Source: Methanosarcina baikalica (GTDB lineage Archaea > Halobacteriota > Methanosarcinia > Methanosarcinales > Methanosarcinaceae). Taken from it: a stretch of DNA of 64,000 bases. The notes under the pieces are model-generated. The model ran no database searches. It saw nothing but the letters and a program-made list of their open reading frames with translations, and had not been told where the DNA came from. The translations under genes were made by a program, and so were the position numbers. The stretch spans positions 7,996 through 71,995 of the forward strand of contig NZ_JAVKPK010000007.1 of NCBI RefSeq assembly GCF_031461075.1. Direction: 5' to 3'. The stretch's first letter is position 1. Each line of letters starts with the position of its first letter. This document shows positions 54,236 to 63,637 of this stretch, piece by piece.

Positions 54236-54570
54236 GAAAAATCCTCTTATTGTGATAATGGGGATACCGATAGGAATGATAAAGTGCCTTTCCTTCAGAA
54301 GATTCCTATATTTCGCGGGATCTGGACTACCGCCTGTACCGCAAGATAAGTCGGAAACAGGATCAGTTGAAGTTTTAATAAGTAATGGAAACGGATACAG
54401 ATTGGAAGAGCCTGTATAAAACTGTATCATAAAAATTTCAGCAAATTGCCTGCAGCCTGATCTGACCTGCATCTACTGACATAAATTCAGATCCGATATT
54501 GTTATCCGGGGCAGGAATACTCGGCAATTACTCAACAATTAATCAGCAAAGCACTTTGCAAAGGAAATCT
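54236..54570. other. Gap inside the cfb operon
   Basis: 335 bases between cfbE and cfbD, longer than other gaps in the cluster. Stop codons interrupt all long frames. It may hold an internal promoter or a long leader for cfbD; no structure is recognised. Confidence 0.45.
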
Positions 54571-56085
54571 TTAACGGAAGCACTTTACTGAAGAGAGTAT
54601 TATATCGTCCCCGCCTGCAAGTTTCGACGCTTTCGAGAGCCCTTCCGGAAGGCTATCTGCGTAAGAGATATTTGCGGTAGCTATTGTTTTCATCCGTTCT
54701 CCTACCAGGATAATCTGCCTGCATTTTGTACCGAATTTTTCCACGAAACCCTGCACTGACCTGGGGGGCAGCCCCTCACAGACCTGAGAGGCTTCTTCTC
54801 CGAGGACAAGGATAATACTTCCCTTTTTTTCATCCTTTTTCTTCAGGAGGGCATACTCAAGGGCCTTTTCGGCAGAAAGAATATCCATGCCGGAGTTGGA
54901 ATTATCTATAAGGGCAATACCATTTATTTCTCTCTCCTGCATCCTGCCTGAGAGTCCCCTGAATTCCTCAAGCACTGTAACAACAGCTTCACGTTCAACT
55001 TTAAGCTCGAGAGCAGCTGCCGATGCTGCGATAAATGCAGTCATGTAAGCCGAAATATTGTATCCTGGAAGCAGGGAAGCTGAGAAAATTTCAGCTCCTT
55101 TTTGCATAAAATGAAGCACAGAGCCTGAGGATGTCTGGGAAGCTGGTACTTCCGATAACTGTGGTGATACTGATGAAGCTGACAATCCTGAGGACGTTAA
55201 CAATCCTGAAGGCACTGCTGGTGCTGTAATGTTGTACCCGGTTTCCAGCGCAAAATCGGCGACCTGGTCTGCCGTTTCAAAAAGCTTAGCATTGAAAGGG
55301 TCTTTGAAGGTTAGAACCTTTGCCTGACTCTTTTTTGCGGCTTTAAGGGCATTTTCGGCTCCTGCATTAATGAGAAGGGTACTTCCTGGCTTTGCATTCC
55401 TGACAAGCTGGAGTTTTGCCTCGCTTGCAAGGGCAGTATTGTTTGCAATCCGATAGTCAGGCGAAAGGGTTGTGAGAACCCCGAAAGCTGCAGTCCCGGT
55501 GCCTCCGATGGAGATTTCGAAGATAAAAAAATCCGGCCTTAACCCGGCATCAAAAACCTTCTCAACGGCCACAAGAACGCTTCCTGGAGTTATGCTCAAG
55601 CCGCTGCTGATAAGGGAAGAAATACCCCCTTTCCAGTATTCAAGTCCCCGCGAAGTGTGCAGCGCTACTTCAAACCGTCTGGAGAGCATATCCGCAAGGA
55701 GGGATGAAGTGCTTGTTTTTGCTTTTACACCCGTAACCTCGACCGTTTTTATACCTGAAAGCCTTGAATCGTCTTTGAGGATTTTCCCGACAATCTCGTG
55801 ATGGGAGAGGACTCTTATTTCTTCTGCTCTGGCTTCCTCAAGCATTGGATAGGCAGAGTCCAGGTGTACAGGCGCTACAAGAAGATCGAATCCGGACGCA
55901 GGAAGAGGAGTTTTTGAGCAGCGTATCCCGTGCTTTTCCTCAAGCTCGAGCAGCAGTCCAGGATCGACTGTCCCGTAGACATCTATTCCAATCACTTTAT
56001 TTCCAGCGGCTGCAAGTTTTTTTGCTATAGGAATGCCGCCGTGGGTCAGGTCGAGCACGGCGAACTTCTTCCGAGATAGGTCCAT
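54571..56085 (-). CDS. cfbE: Coenzyme F430 synthetase (Mur-ligase-like)
   Basis: 504 residues. Mur ligase plan: an N-terminal Rossmann part (KFAVLDLTHGGIPIAKKLAA), the ATP-binding segment VTGVKAKTSTSS near 115-127 (a variant of the GxxGKT/S loop), and the C-terminal FRGLSGRMQEREINGIALID with DNSNSGMD. A Ser/Pro-rich insert (SGLLTSSGLSASSVS) near 295-320 is probably a loop. It activates the g-propionate of the seco acid and closes the last carbocyclic ring of F430. Confidence 0.92.
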   Translation of the reverse strand: MDLSRKKFAVLDLTHGGIPIAKKLAAAGNKVIGIDVYGTVDPGLLLELEEKHGIRCSKTPLPASGFDLLVAPVHLDSAYPMLEEARAEEIRVLSHHEIVGKILKDDSRLSGIKTVEVTGVKAKTSTSSLLADMLSRRFEVALHTSRGLEYWKGGISSLISSGLSITPGSVLVAVEKVFDAGLRPDFFIFEISIGGTGTAAFGVLTTLSPDYRIANNTALASEAKLQLVRNAKPGSTLLINAGAENALKAAKKSQAKVLTFKDPFNAKLFETADQVADFALETGYNITAPAVPSGLLTSSGLSASSVSPQLSEVPASQTSSGSVLHFMQKGAEIFSASLLPGYNISAYMTAFIAASAAALELKVEREAVVTVLEEFRGLSGRMQEREINGIALIDNSNSGMDILSAEKALEYALLKKKDEKKGSIILVLGEEASQVCEGLPPRSVQGFVEKFGTKCRQIILVGERMKTIATANISYADSLPEGLSKASKLAGGDDIILSSVKCFR

Positions 56086-56112
56086 GATGAAAACCGGACC
56101 TTGATACTGAAT

Positions 56113-56505
56113 TTAGAGGACTTCCTGGACCCGTTTAAACACAAGGTCAGCGACAAGCTCATCGGCCCCTATAGGCTTTGCATAGCAGAGAGGAACCGCC
56201 TTTCCGTCAATTTCCAGGGTACCGCAGCCCTTTTCATCAAGATTCAGGATCTGCGGTATATCCTTTGTGATATGAACTCCCGACGCCAGGAAAACCGGCA
56301 CTGCTGCAATTTTTGTCACGCCAGTCCCTGAGAAGCCTTCAATTGCCACTTTCAGGGATGGTTCACTGTTTTCCATAAAGCCGGCCCTGACAATAACATC
56401 AGAGTGCTTCCGGGCGATGTAATCTGCAATCTGAGTGACTACTTCCTTATTGTAAGGCAGCTTGCTCCCATGGCCTATGGCCAGAATTCCGAGTTTTTCT
56501 GTCAT
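56113..56505 (-). CDS. cfbA: Sirohydrochlorin nickelochelatase
   Basis: 130 residues, the short single-domain chelatase (CbiX-S) that acts as a dimer. His in ILAIGHGSK and His in ASGVHITKDIP are metal-site residues. It places Ni into sirohydrochlorin, the first step specific to F430. First gene of the operon; its stop is 27 bases before cfbE's ATG. Confidence 0.93.
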   Translation of the reverse strand: MTEKLGILAIGHGSKLPYNKEVVTQIADYIARKHSDVIVRAGFMENSEPSLKVAIEGFSGTGVTKIAAVPVFLASGVHITKDIPQILNLDEKGCGTLEIDGKAVPLCYAKPIGADELVADLVFKRVQEVL

Positions 56506-56694
56506 TTTTAAAACCTCAATCTCAGTTTGAGCTTAACACAATTATTCGGATTTGTAACATTGAAGAGTTTAACATAGTTAGGATTTATATGATATAAGGA
56601 TAATGGCTTCCAGGACTTATTTAGTATAAAAAATTAAAGTGTTAAGGCTTTTAGGAAAGGATAGCTAAATAAGCTATGAGTATAAAGAAGCTAA

Positions 56695-57270
56695 TATATT
56701 AAACCATTATTCTATAAAAGGATTATAAAAGTAATAAGCCTTGGTTTCATCAACCAGATTAAGAAGTAGATTAAAGAAGTAGATTTCGAATACTGTGGAA
56801 TAATAACAACTGAATACAAATAGACGACCAAAAAATCAATGCAAGACTTTTCACAGGCAAATGGTTTTTGCGGAGTATTTCCTATTATTTCCCATATTAT
56901 CCCTGAAGGCAGGCTCGGCAGAGAAATAATAGATTCAAGGCTTCTTCTGAGCGGGGATGCTACCGGGTTTGTAGACGCTTTTACCGGGGAAGGCATATGC
57001 TTGATCAAGACAACTTGTGCTGCAGAAGCAGTTGTCGATCTTGTGATGTAGGACCAGAAGTTAAGTAACCTTAAAGTGTATAAATCGAATTGCAGGACGG
57101 AATTCGACAACTACCTTGCTAGTTCTCTTAAAATGAAGAAAATAATGCATCGCTTTCCAGAAACCTCTTTCCGACTGGCTATTAGCAACAGGGATATCCT
57201 GGATAAACACCTGGATGAAGCAGTAATCAATAGAAAACATGAAGACTATATCAACTTGGTTGTTACTTAA
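56695..57270 (+). pseudogene. Geranylgeranyl-reductase-like remnant whose only in-frame stops are TAG
   Basis: The C-terminal part matches FAD-dependent geranylgeranyl reductases: SHIIPEGR, then SRLLLSGDATGFVDAFTGEG and AAEAVVDLVM. The frame runs from after TAA 56694 to TAA near 57270 and is broken by TAG at 56767, 56821 and 57049, but by no TAA or TGA. The part after 57051 (NCRTEFDNYLASSLKMKK) continues the family tail. The FAD-binding N-terminus is missing, so this is probably a decayed gene. Because Methanosarcina can read TAG as pyrrolysine, the pattern is noted. Clear ATG: 56839. Confidence 0.65.
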
Positions 57271-57391
57271 TTTTTGTCTGACTGAACTGCCTACAAGACA
57301 AAGTTCCTGACACTGGAAGGAGTCAGATACTTTTTAATATCTTCTGGAATCGTTAAAATCTGGCATTGATTCCTCTGGCAGTTGACCACTA

Positions 57392-57622
57392 TTGTCTAAA
57401 AACCAGAAAATAATAAAAAGTCTTGGGGGTTTAAAACTGGGAAACGAAATAATAGAAATGGCGATAACCAACGTGTTTAAAAGATTGGACATTACCTATG
57501 TGAATGATAACACGTACAAACGGCTTTTTGATATTGGCTTACAGTACGAATATATTGAAAGTGAACTTTTAGAACAGCTGATTGAAGCAGAACTTATTAT
57601 ACTTCTCGGGGAAAGCTTTTGA
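57392..57622 (+). CDS. Uncertain small hypothetical protein
   Basis: 76 codons from TTG 57392 (no strong ribosome site). Sequence is helical with LKLGNEIIEMAITNVFKRL and YEYIESELLEQLIEAELII. It looks more protein-like than chance, but start and family are unknown. It may be a remnant, since both neighbours are decayed. Confidence 0.4.
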   Translation: MSKNQKIIKSLGGLKLGNEIIEMAITNVFKRLDITYVNDNTYKRLFDIGLQYEYIESELLEQLIEAELIILLGESF

Positions 57623-58294
57623 AGCTTGTTTTTAATTCCTTTTCTCTTCCGAGTATATACAAACACGTTCGAGCCTTCCCGACACGTTCAAAGAGGGCCG
57701 GGGAATCAATCAATCAATCAATAATTCAAAGAGATTTCGAGGAAAAACTCATTCAGGTTAACGAAGAAAAATAACCAATAGCAGTAAATTTAAGCCTCAA
57801 GATACCGAATTGTCAACCCGAATTTGACAGATTCTGCTAATTGATTCTGCTAATTAGCAGAGTATTTTACTACAAAAAACGCATTGTATCGACATAGAAT
57901 CTTTCTGAAAAATGAAAAAGGTCAAAAACAAAAAACATATGAAATAATTTTAAATTTTATAAAGAAAGCAGAAACATGAAGCCCATTTATATATACTAAA
58001 TATATGCTTCTGTCAAATAAGGGTTATAAAATATATGCTTCTGTCAAATAAGGGTTATAAAATGTATGCTTCTGTCAAATAAGGGTTTCAACCTTATTCT
58101 GTATTTTTGTCAGCAACAGCAGTTGATAGCTATGAAACTAAATTGAGAGTAGAGTTTTCCACTCTCATTTCTCACTTTTCTGATATAGAATATTACTGTA
58201 CCTTTAATGTGTCTATGTATCTTTTCACATTCAGCTATCTTTTTATACTGCTTATAGAAGAACTCAGATAGTTGAAGTTTCAAGCTATTGGTTC
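57623..58294. other. Repeat-rich noncoding interval
   Basis: Contains an (AATC)4 microsatellite at 57704-57722, a direct repeat ttgattctgctaatta-like near 57826-57862, and a 31-bp tandem repeat at 57998-58090. Sequence resembling 19.2-19.45 kb (cccatttata, cttctgtcaaat) lies at 57978-58020. Confidence 0.5.
57998..58090. repeat. 31-bp tandem repeat, three copies
   Basis: Unit tatatgcttctgtcaaataa + gggttataaaa. Copies begin at 57998, 58029 and 58060. A related single copy (tatgcatctgtcaaattcag) is at about 19425. Confidence 0.85.
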
Positions 58295-59371
58295 TCAATT
58301 CGATTGCGTAAGTCCTAAGAAATGTAGAATGTTAGGTGGTTCCATATTAAACCTGTATTTTCCAAAGCTTGAGGTTTCGAGGATCTGCTGCTTTATATAA
58401 TATAATGTACTCAGAAGACTATTACTGTTTTCAGACTCCATATCGCCGGCATAAGGGTGGATATTTTCTTCAAGGGTATCCAGAAGTCTTGAATCAAGAT
58501 CATATATAAAGTAAGTATCCAGGATAAGAAGATTTGAGATCTGCTCATAGAACCCTATAAGTTCTCTAAACCAATCAATAACTCCATAATCCGTTGTGTA
58601 CTTCTTTCTGTTGAGGAACCCGAGATAACTGGAAATAGTGTTTATAAGATTTTCAGTTAGCCCGTTATCTGAAAATACAATTGGGAAACGCTTTAAAACC
58701 GCAGGAGCTACAGAACTTAAGTACATCATTTCAGACTTAGAAACAGCGGGAAAGAGTCTGGCAATAGAGCTGTTAAGCACTGCAGTAACATAAGGATACT
58801 TTTTCTGATCTTTGAGAACAATACCGCAGCCTTCTTCAAATACATGATTTCCGACAATATCGTATGCAGCATGTAGATGATAGCCTTCACTGGCAATGAT
58901 TTTAGGCGTGTTTAAGTACTCAAGAAATTTCCGTCCATTTATACTATAATCTACAGCGTTAAGCGGAGAGGTATCGTGACGAAACTCCTTTTTGAATTCC
59001 ATAATCCTCCTGTAAGTCAGAGGGAATCTGTCCTTTAGCTCTGGGGGAGGAATTACTCTGTACTTTTTCCGTCTGCCCTCATCGGATGGCTCATAGGGAA
59101 GGATAAAACGGTAAAGTGAAGGGTGAAATGCAAATTTTTCGGAAAATGTCTGTGGTATATAGGGATAGACAAGTTCAGGTTCTGAAAATACGGGTTTACA
59201 GAGGCTTTTGCAAAAATAAGATAAGTTCGAACCGCCTTCCTCAGAAATGTAAAGCCTGTGCAACAAACTATTTTTTGTGTTTACACCCCCAAATATGCTT
59301 TCGGAGATGTCTCCAAGTGTAACCTGGCTTTTAGAGATGTTTCCTACAATTCTATTTTCATTGAGAATCAT
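58295..59371 (-). CDS. Orphan target-recognition domain of a type II/BREX-like DNA methyltransferase
   Basis: 358 residues. VTLGDISESIFGGVNTKNSL resembles the start of TaqI/Eco57I-type specificity domains, and YPYVTAVLNSSIARLFPAVS with VAPAVLKRFPIVF resembles their C-terminal repeat. The methyltransferase catalytic part (NPPY) is absent. GGAAGTG precedes the ATG. Just upstream on the same strand an ATG-poor frame in another phase (about 59387-59560, ending IAQYTSTEVKIYDSQ) is open and may be residual coding, so the gene is probably the 3' fragment of a longer enzyme. Confidence 0.5.
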   Translation of the reverse strand: MILNENRIVGNISKSQVTLGDISESIFGGVNTKNSLLHRLYISEEGGSNLSYFCKSLCKPVFSEPELVYPYIPQTFSEKFAFHPSLYRFILPYEPSDEGRRKKYRVIPPPELKDRFPLTYRRIMEFKKEFRHDTSPLNAVDYSINGRKFLEYLNTPKIIASEGYHLHAAYDIVGNHVFEEGCGIVLKDQKKYPYVTAVLNSSIARLFPAVSKSEMMYLSSVAPAVLKRFPIVFSDNGLTENLINTISSYLGFLNRKKYTTDYGVIDWFRELIGFYEQISNLLILDTYFIYDLDSRLLDTLEENIHPYAGDMESENSNSLLSTLYYIKQQILETSSFGKYRFNMEPPNILHFLGLTQSN

Positions 59372-60253
59372 ATATTTTCACTTCCGTAGATGTATATTGA
59401 GCTATTTTGTTCTGTGCTTTTATTTTCAAGGTTGGAACAGCAGGATTGAACACATAAAGTGGCATGACTATCTCAGAACTTCGGATTTTGGTAGTGTCCG
59501 TAAATTGGTGATTAATTCTGGCAAAAAGGGCACATTTCTCATGTTTATAAGAAATAGAGAGAGATTCTTATGTTTACGGTTTTCAGTAACTACCCCACAA
59601 CCCGTATTTTTAGATTTACATAAAAAATATAAAAATCAGTCTGAAAGAACCTTCGCTGATGATGTATTCTATCTAGTGCAGGGCTTCCAAAATAAATCCC
59701 TTATTTAGCGAGAAATTCCTTGGTCTATAGATCTATTCAAAAGCTAGGCTTATGGACATACTTTGGAATCGCAGTACTAGAGTCATCTCAAAGAAGTAGT
59801 TCCATATCGAAAATGCATTACTTACCCCACCAGCTTAAGTCTTAGAAGCTTATGATATTAAAAGTTGTTGAGCTTGTATTAGAAATGTTTATATGAACAC
59901 CTAAATAATACAGGGAAACTCTAATCAATATTTTAATCTAGTGTCGCAACTTGAGGCCACGAGCTATTTATCATTCAGCTTCAAGAGAGAGTATATAGAA
60001 ACAAGAAAAGTGTGAATCTCAGAATATTTGAAAGTAAGATCCACTAAAACACGGATTTAAATATTGGGGATACAAACTCAAAAACACCCATAATGCTTAC
60101 GAACGAATTCCAATCTTTCACTTCTAAAAATAAAAACGCTTCGTTTTCATAAAGCGTTTTTATTTTGTATTTTCAATGCTTAATCGATTAGAGATTATAA
60201 ATAGTAGTAATTATTCAGCTGGGAATAAATCGTTATTCCCGCTTCATATGATC
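59372..60253. other. Noncoding interval with relic sequence
   Basis: About 880 bases. The part near 59560-59600 (gagattcttatgtttacgg, then agtaactaccccacaacccg) resembles 19080-19120. A hairpin terminator lies at 60132-60165. No intact gene. Confidence 0.45.
60132..60165. terminator. Bidirectional hairpin terminator
   Basis: aaaaacgctt ... aagcgttttt forms a 10-bp stem around a 10-base loop, followed by T-rich sequence on both strands. It lies about 90 bases beyond the cupin stop. The shape is like a bacterial intrinsic terminator. Confidence 0.7.
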
Positions 60254-60652
60254 TTATTCCGTAGTCACTCCGTCGAATTCCGCTTCATTGGCTTCGGCTT
60301 CTTTCTTCGTGGCGCGCATGATTCCATCTTTATGATGCGCCGGCGAATAGATTGTATAGAGTTTCAGATCATCCGTTTTCGAAATGTTGATGATGTTGTG
60401 CTGCGCACCAGCAGGCACCACCACCGCAAACCCGTCACCGACTTCATATTCGTTGCCGTCAATTATGCACTTTCCTTGCCCTTTCTCAAAACGGAAAAAC
60501 TGGTCGTTTTCCTTATGCACTTCCATCCCGATTTCTTCCTCAGGCTTGAGGCTCATAAGTACCAATTGGCTGTGCTTTGAAGTATAGAGCACCTTGCGAA
60601 AATAGCCATTTTCCAAAGTGGCCTCTTCGATATTAATAGAAAATCCTTTCAT
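60254..60652 (-). CDS. Small cupin-domain protein
   Basis: 132 residues with a single cupin barrel: EIGMEVHKENDQFFRFEKGQ is motif 1 (HxND-QFFRFE) and VVVPAGAQHNIINIS motif 2. His and Glu/Gln residues suit a metal site. Such proteins occur widely in bacteria, sometimes labelled mannose-6-phosphate isomerase-like; the reaction is unknown. G+C at codon ends is higher than in the surrounding noncoding DNA, and a bacterial-looking terminator follows, both consistent with transfer. Confidence 0.82.
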   Translation of the reverse strand: MKGFSINIEEATLENGYFRKVLYTSKHSQLVLMSLKPEEEIGMEVHKENDQFFRFEKGQGKCIIDGNEYEVGDGFAVVVPAGAQHNIINISKTDDLKLYTIYSPAHHKDGIMRATKKEAEANEAEFDGVTTE

Positions 60653-61118
60653 AGATATATTAATTGAATATTAATTATATATAAAACCGACCTTCCACAG
60701 ATATTCTCAAGAAAGTAACATTTTTCTTGCTATCGTTTTTGGATATTTGCTCAAAAATTTGCAATTATTATCTCAACTGAAACTTCCTGAAATAGAGATT
60801 AGAAGCTTTCAATGAAGGTACCAGATTGAAAAGTGTAAGACATTTCAAAAAACATGTTTGAATAAGCAGGGCAATTTTCAGAAAAAAACAATAGCAGAAA
60901 AAATTGTGAAAATTGAAAGGACATCTGCGGAAAGTCAGATAAAATTATTCGAGAGCAAATTCGAAGTATATGAACCAATAGAGGCAGTTAGAAATTCACA
61001 AATAAGTGTCTGTAGCCAATGTCCTTTCCTTTAATCATTCTTAACTTAATTGGGAAGAATATAGATAAATTCTTGCGCTTAGAGATTTCAGTAATCCCCA
61101 ACCAGATTTTCACTCCCT
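60653..61118. other. Noncoding spacer
   Basis: About 470 A+T-rich bases between the cupin and AI-2E genes. No frame, repeat or structure recognised. Confidence 0.4.
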
Positions 61119-62150
61119 CTAAGAAAGATACTCTCTTGAAAACATTTCTACAGTCAGAAGGAAGTAGGAGAGGAGAAGGGGACCTATAACAATTCCTATC
61201 AATCCAAAAAGATATACCCCTATAACAATCCCGAGCAGGGAGAGAAAAGGATGAATTTCTCCAACCTTTTTCTGAATAATAGGCCTGAGAAAATTGTCCA
61301 TGACACTTGCAAAAAGCCCTGCGATAAGGATAGCAAAACCTGCAGCATAGTCTCCCTGAAGAAGCTGAATAATGGTTGCAGGAACCCAGACTAAAGTTGA
61401 TCCTAAAACGGGTACAAAAGAAACAATTGTTGCGATAAAACCCCAGAGAATAGCTCCCTGGATTTTAAATGTGAGGAAGGTAATGGTCAGAATTGCACCC
61501 TGGACAAGGGCTACAGCTCCGCTGGAGGTAATAGTTGTCCGGACAATTCTGCTGAATTCATCCATGAGAGTGGCTGTATTTTCTTCATTGAACGGGACTG
61601 CCACATAAACTTTGCGTGCGAAAGCCGAATCCTCTCCTACTAAAAGATAGTAAAGCAAAAAATACATTAGCAGAAGGCCTATGGACTGCTGGCTGAGGCT
61701 CTGGATTGAACCCAAAATGAAATTGCTTGAGTAATTGACGGCTCCAGAAGCAACATCCATAACTCTTTCCTGTATCTTCGTCTGGAGAGTATCGAGAGGA
61801 ATATCCATTCTTGAAAGATAATGAGAGAGAAATTGGCCGCCGGCCTGAATAGATGCAACAATAGATGTCTGGTTAAGTAAAAGCTGCTGGATTTCACCAA
61901 TAATTATACTCAGAAGAAAAAACAATGGAATCAGTACAACAAATATTGAAATAATTATCACCAAGGCTGCTGCAAATTGATTTCTAATTCTGCATCTCTT
62001 TACAAAAAAGTGATAAAGAGGTCTGAATATGATGTAAAGGATAAAAGCCCCAAAAAAATAATTTAGATATGGAAGTGAGGCATAAACAATAACCGCAGTC
62101 AGGATGATAATGATTAGTAGGGCCAGCGCCATTTTTGCTATTCTTTCCAT
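61119..62150 (-). CDS. AI-2E family transporter
   Basis: 343 residues with about eight membrane helices in the usual order: two at the N-terminus (ALLIIIILTAVIVYASL), then FAAALVIIISIFVVLIPLFF, an amphipathic region, and the C-terminal pairs. The family features PVLGSTLVWVPATIIQLLQG and DNFLRPIIQKKVGEIHPFLS are clear. Members export small molecules or act as Na+/H+ antiporters; substrate unknown. Confidence 0.9.
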   Translation of the reverse strand: MERIAKMALALLIIIILTAVIVYASLPYLNYFFGAFILYIIFRPLYHFFVKRCRIRNQFAAALVIIISIFVVLIPLFFLLSIIIGEIQQLLLNQTSIVASIQAGGQFLSHYLSRMDIPLDTLQTKIQERVMDVASGAVNYSSNFILGSIQSLSQQSIGLLLMYFLLYYLLVGEDSAFARKVYVAVPFNEENTATLMDEFSRIVRTTITSSGAVALVQGAILTITFLTFKIQGAILWGFIATIVSFVPVLGSTLVWVPATIIQLLQGDYAAGFAILIAGLFASVMDNFLRPIIQKKVGEIHPFLSLLGIVIGVYLFGLIGIVIGPLLLSYFLLTVEMFSREYLS

Positions 62151-62365
62151 TAAATCTTAATTGGGTTTTCTATTATAAAAAACATACAAGTTTAACAGTT
62201 CCTCACTTTCTGCCAAAAAATTGACATTTTTAATATCTTCCGGGATAAGCAAAATTTATCATTGAGCCATTCGAAAGCATGAGCAAGATAAATGAAAGTG
62301 AAAACTGTTAGAATGAAGGCGCAGACCTGAAGAAAAGGCAAAATCCAGAGGCTGCAAGTCGTAGT

Positions 62366-62854
62366 TTACTTGAGCTTAACTTGTGACTCACACTTTTCCC
62401 TTACAACCATAACAGGAACCTTTGAGTGACGAACCAGATTTCCTGCAACGCTGCCCAGAAGCAACCTGTCTAGTCCTGTTTTTCCGAGAGTGCCCATAAT
62501 AACAATATCCATTTTTTCCTCTTCAGCATACCGGATCAGCTCGTCTGAGGGATCGCCTTCAAGCAGGACAGATTCTACATTAATTCCTTTCATCTCTCCT
62601 AAACCTTTTACAGAATTTACAGCCTGCTGCCCTTGTGTTTTCAACGCCTCGTGTATTGACTCCCAGTAAGGATTCATACCCATAGGAGAAAAGTAATTCC
62701 CATCCATAGATAAGTAGGCCGTTGACACCACATAGACTGCATAAACCGTCCCTCCACTCAATCTAGCAAGCTCTATCCCTTTATCAACAGCCAGCCTGGA
62801 GCAGTCCGACCCGTCGGTTGCAATCATTATTTTCTCAAAATTAACAGTTACCAT
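62366..62854 (-). CDS. UspA-type universal stress protein
   Basis: 162 residues. Begins KIMIATDGSDCSRLAVDKGI and ends with the ATP-binding pattern G-x2-G-x9-G-S (MGTLGKTGLDRLLLGSVAGN), so it is an ATP-binding UspA. A 30-residue loop after the second strand (YLSMDGNYFSPMGMNPYW) is aromatic-rich. It may accompany the upstream-lying AI-2E gene, 215 bases away on the same strand. Confidence 0.9.
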   Translation of the reverse strand: MVTVNFEKIMIATDGSDCSRLAVDKGIELARLSGGTVYAVYVVSTAYLSMDGNYFSPMGMNPYWESIHEALKTQGQQAVNSVKGLGEMKGINVESVLLEGDPSDELIRYAEEEKMDIVIMGTLGKTGLDRLLLGSVAGNLVRHSKVPVMVVREKCESQVKLK

Positions 62855-63508
62855 GGAAAATCCTCAATACAGTATTTTCGTGGAAGAAATATAATAGCAT
62901 CGCGGTTCGCGAAGTGAAAAAGCCATAGAACTTTCAAGGAGTACATCCTTAAAAAACTTAACAGGGACGCAGCAGCTGATGAATGCTATAATAAGTCTGC
63001 AGAATTGGGGTAAAAATAAAATAAATTTTAGAGATTTATACTGATGGATAATCTTAGTAATATAGGACCCTCTTAAGCTCACGATCAAACTGAGCATTAT
63101 TTCTCATTTTTTCCATTAATTAAGGTAATTAGTGGCCCTCCGAAAAAAGTACACCTTATATTCGATCTAAATTCCAATTAAACTCGTATAAAATCGTAAA
63201 TATTATTAAAGAAGATTTTAAATCCTCCCCTAGTGATAAAATATGAAAGCTCCACTTATTTCACTAAACGGAGATTTCAAATGGGAATTGTTATCCGAAA
63301 TTAAATGTTTTTGCTTTGAGATTTTGCAGACAAATAATTGCGAAGAAGGGCATCCTGCCCCTCCCAAAATAAGTGCCTGCTATTAAAATTATCCTTCTGA
63401 GCATGTTTTTTTCCTTAAAAAAGAAAGGAATTACAAGCTGGCTCTGAAGAAAGGAATAAAGAATGGGATATTAACTGAGGACCAATGAATTTGAATTAAA
63501 TGAAGATA
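62855..63508. other. Noncoding interval
   Basis: About 650 bases. A 47-codon frame at 63243 has no ribosome site and is not called. Promoter for the UspA gene should lie in the first 100 bases. Confidence 0.4.
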
Positions 63509-63637
63509 CTAAGGGGTCGTTACGAAATAACATAGGCAACACATAATTATTTTGGGATTAAATCGATGAGCATGTTTGCGAAAACATTTGTGTACTGTAT
63601 AAACAAGTGCCTAAGTTATTTCGCGGAGGGTCCTTAG
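63509..63637. mobile_element. MITE copy D (129 bp)
   Basis: Nearly identical to copy C through the core (cataattattttgggattaa, then tcgatgag). Ends ctaaggggtcgttacgaaat and, reversed, ctaaggaccctccgcgaaat. The high similarity of C and D suggests recent spread. Confidence 0.9.

Noticed and set aside
57998..58090. Possible CRISPR array
   Set aside because: The 31-bp units are directly tandem with no unique spacers.
59277..59708. 143-codon plus-strand frame
   Set aside because: Its first part is antisense to the specificity-domain gene and its rest covers relic sequence; no family pattern or ribosome site.
63243..63386. 47-codon frame starting MKAPLISL
   Set aside because: No ribosome site, no family pattern, in a noncoding interval.
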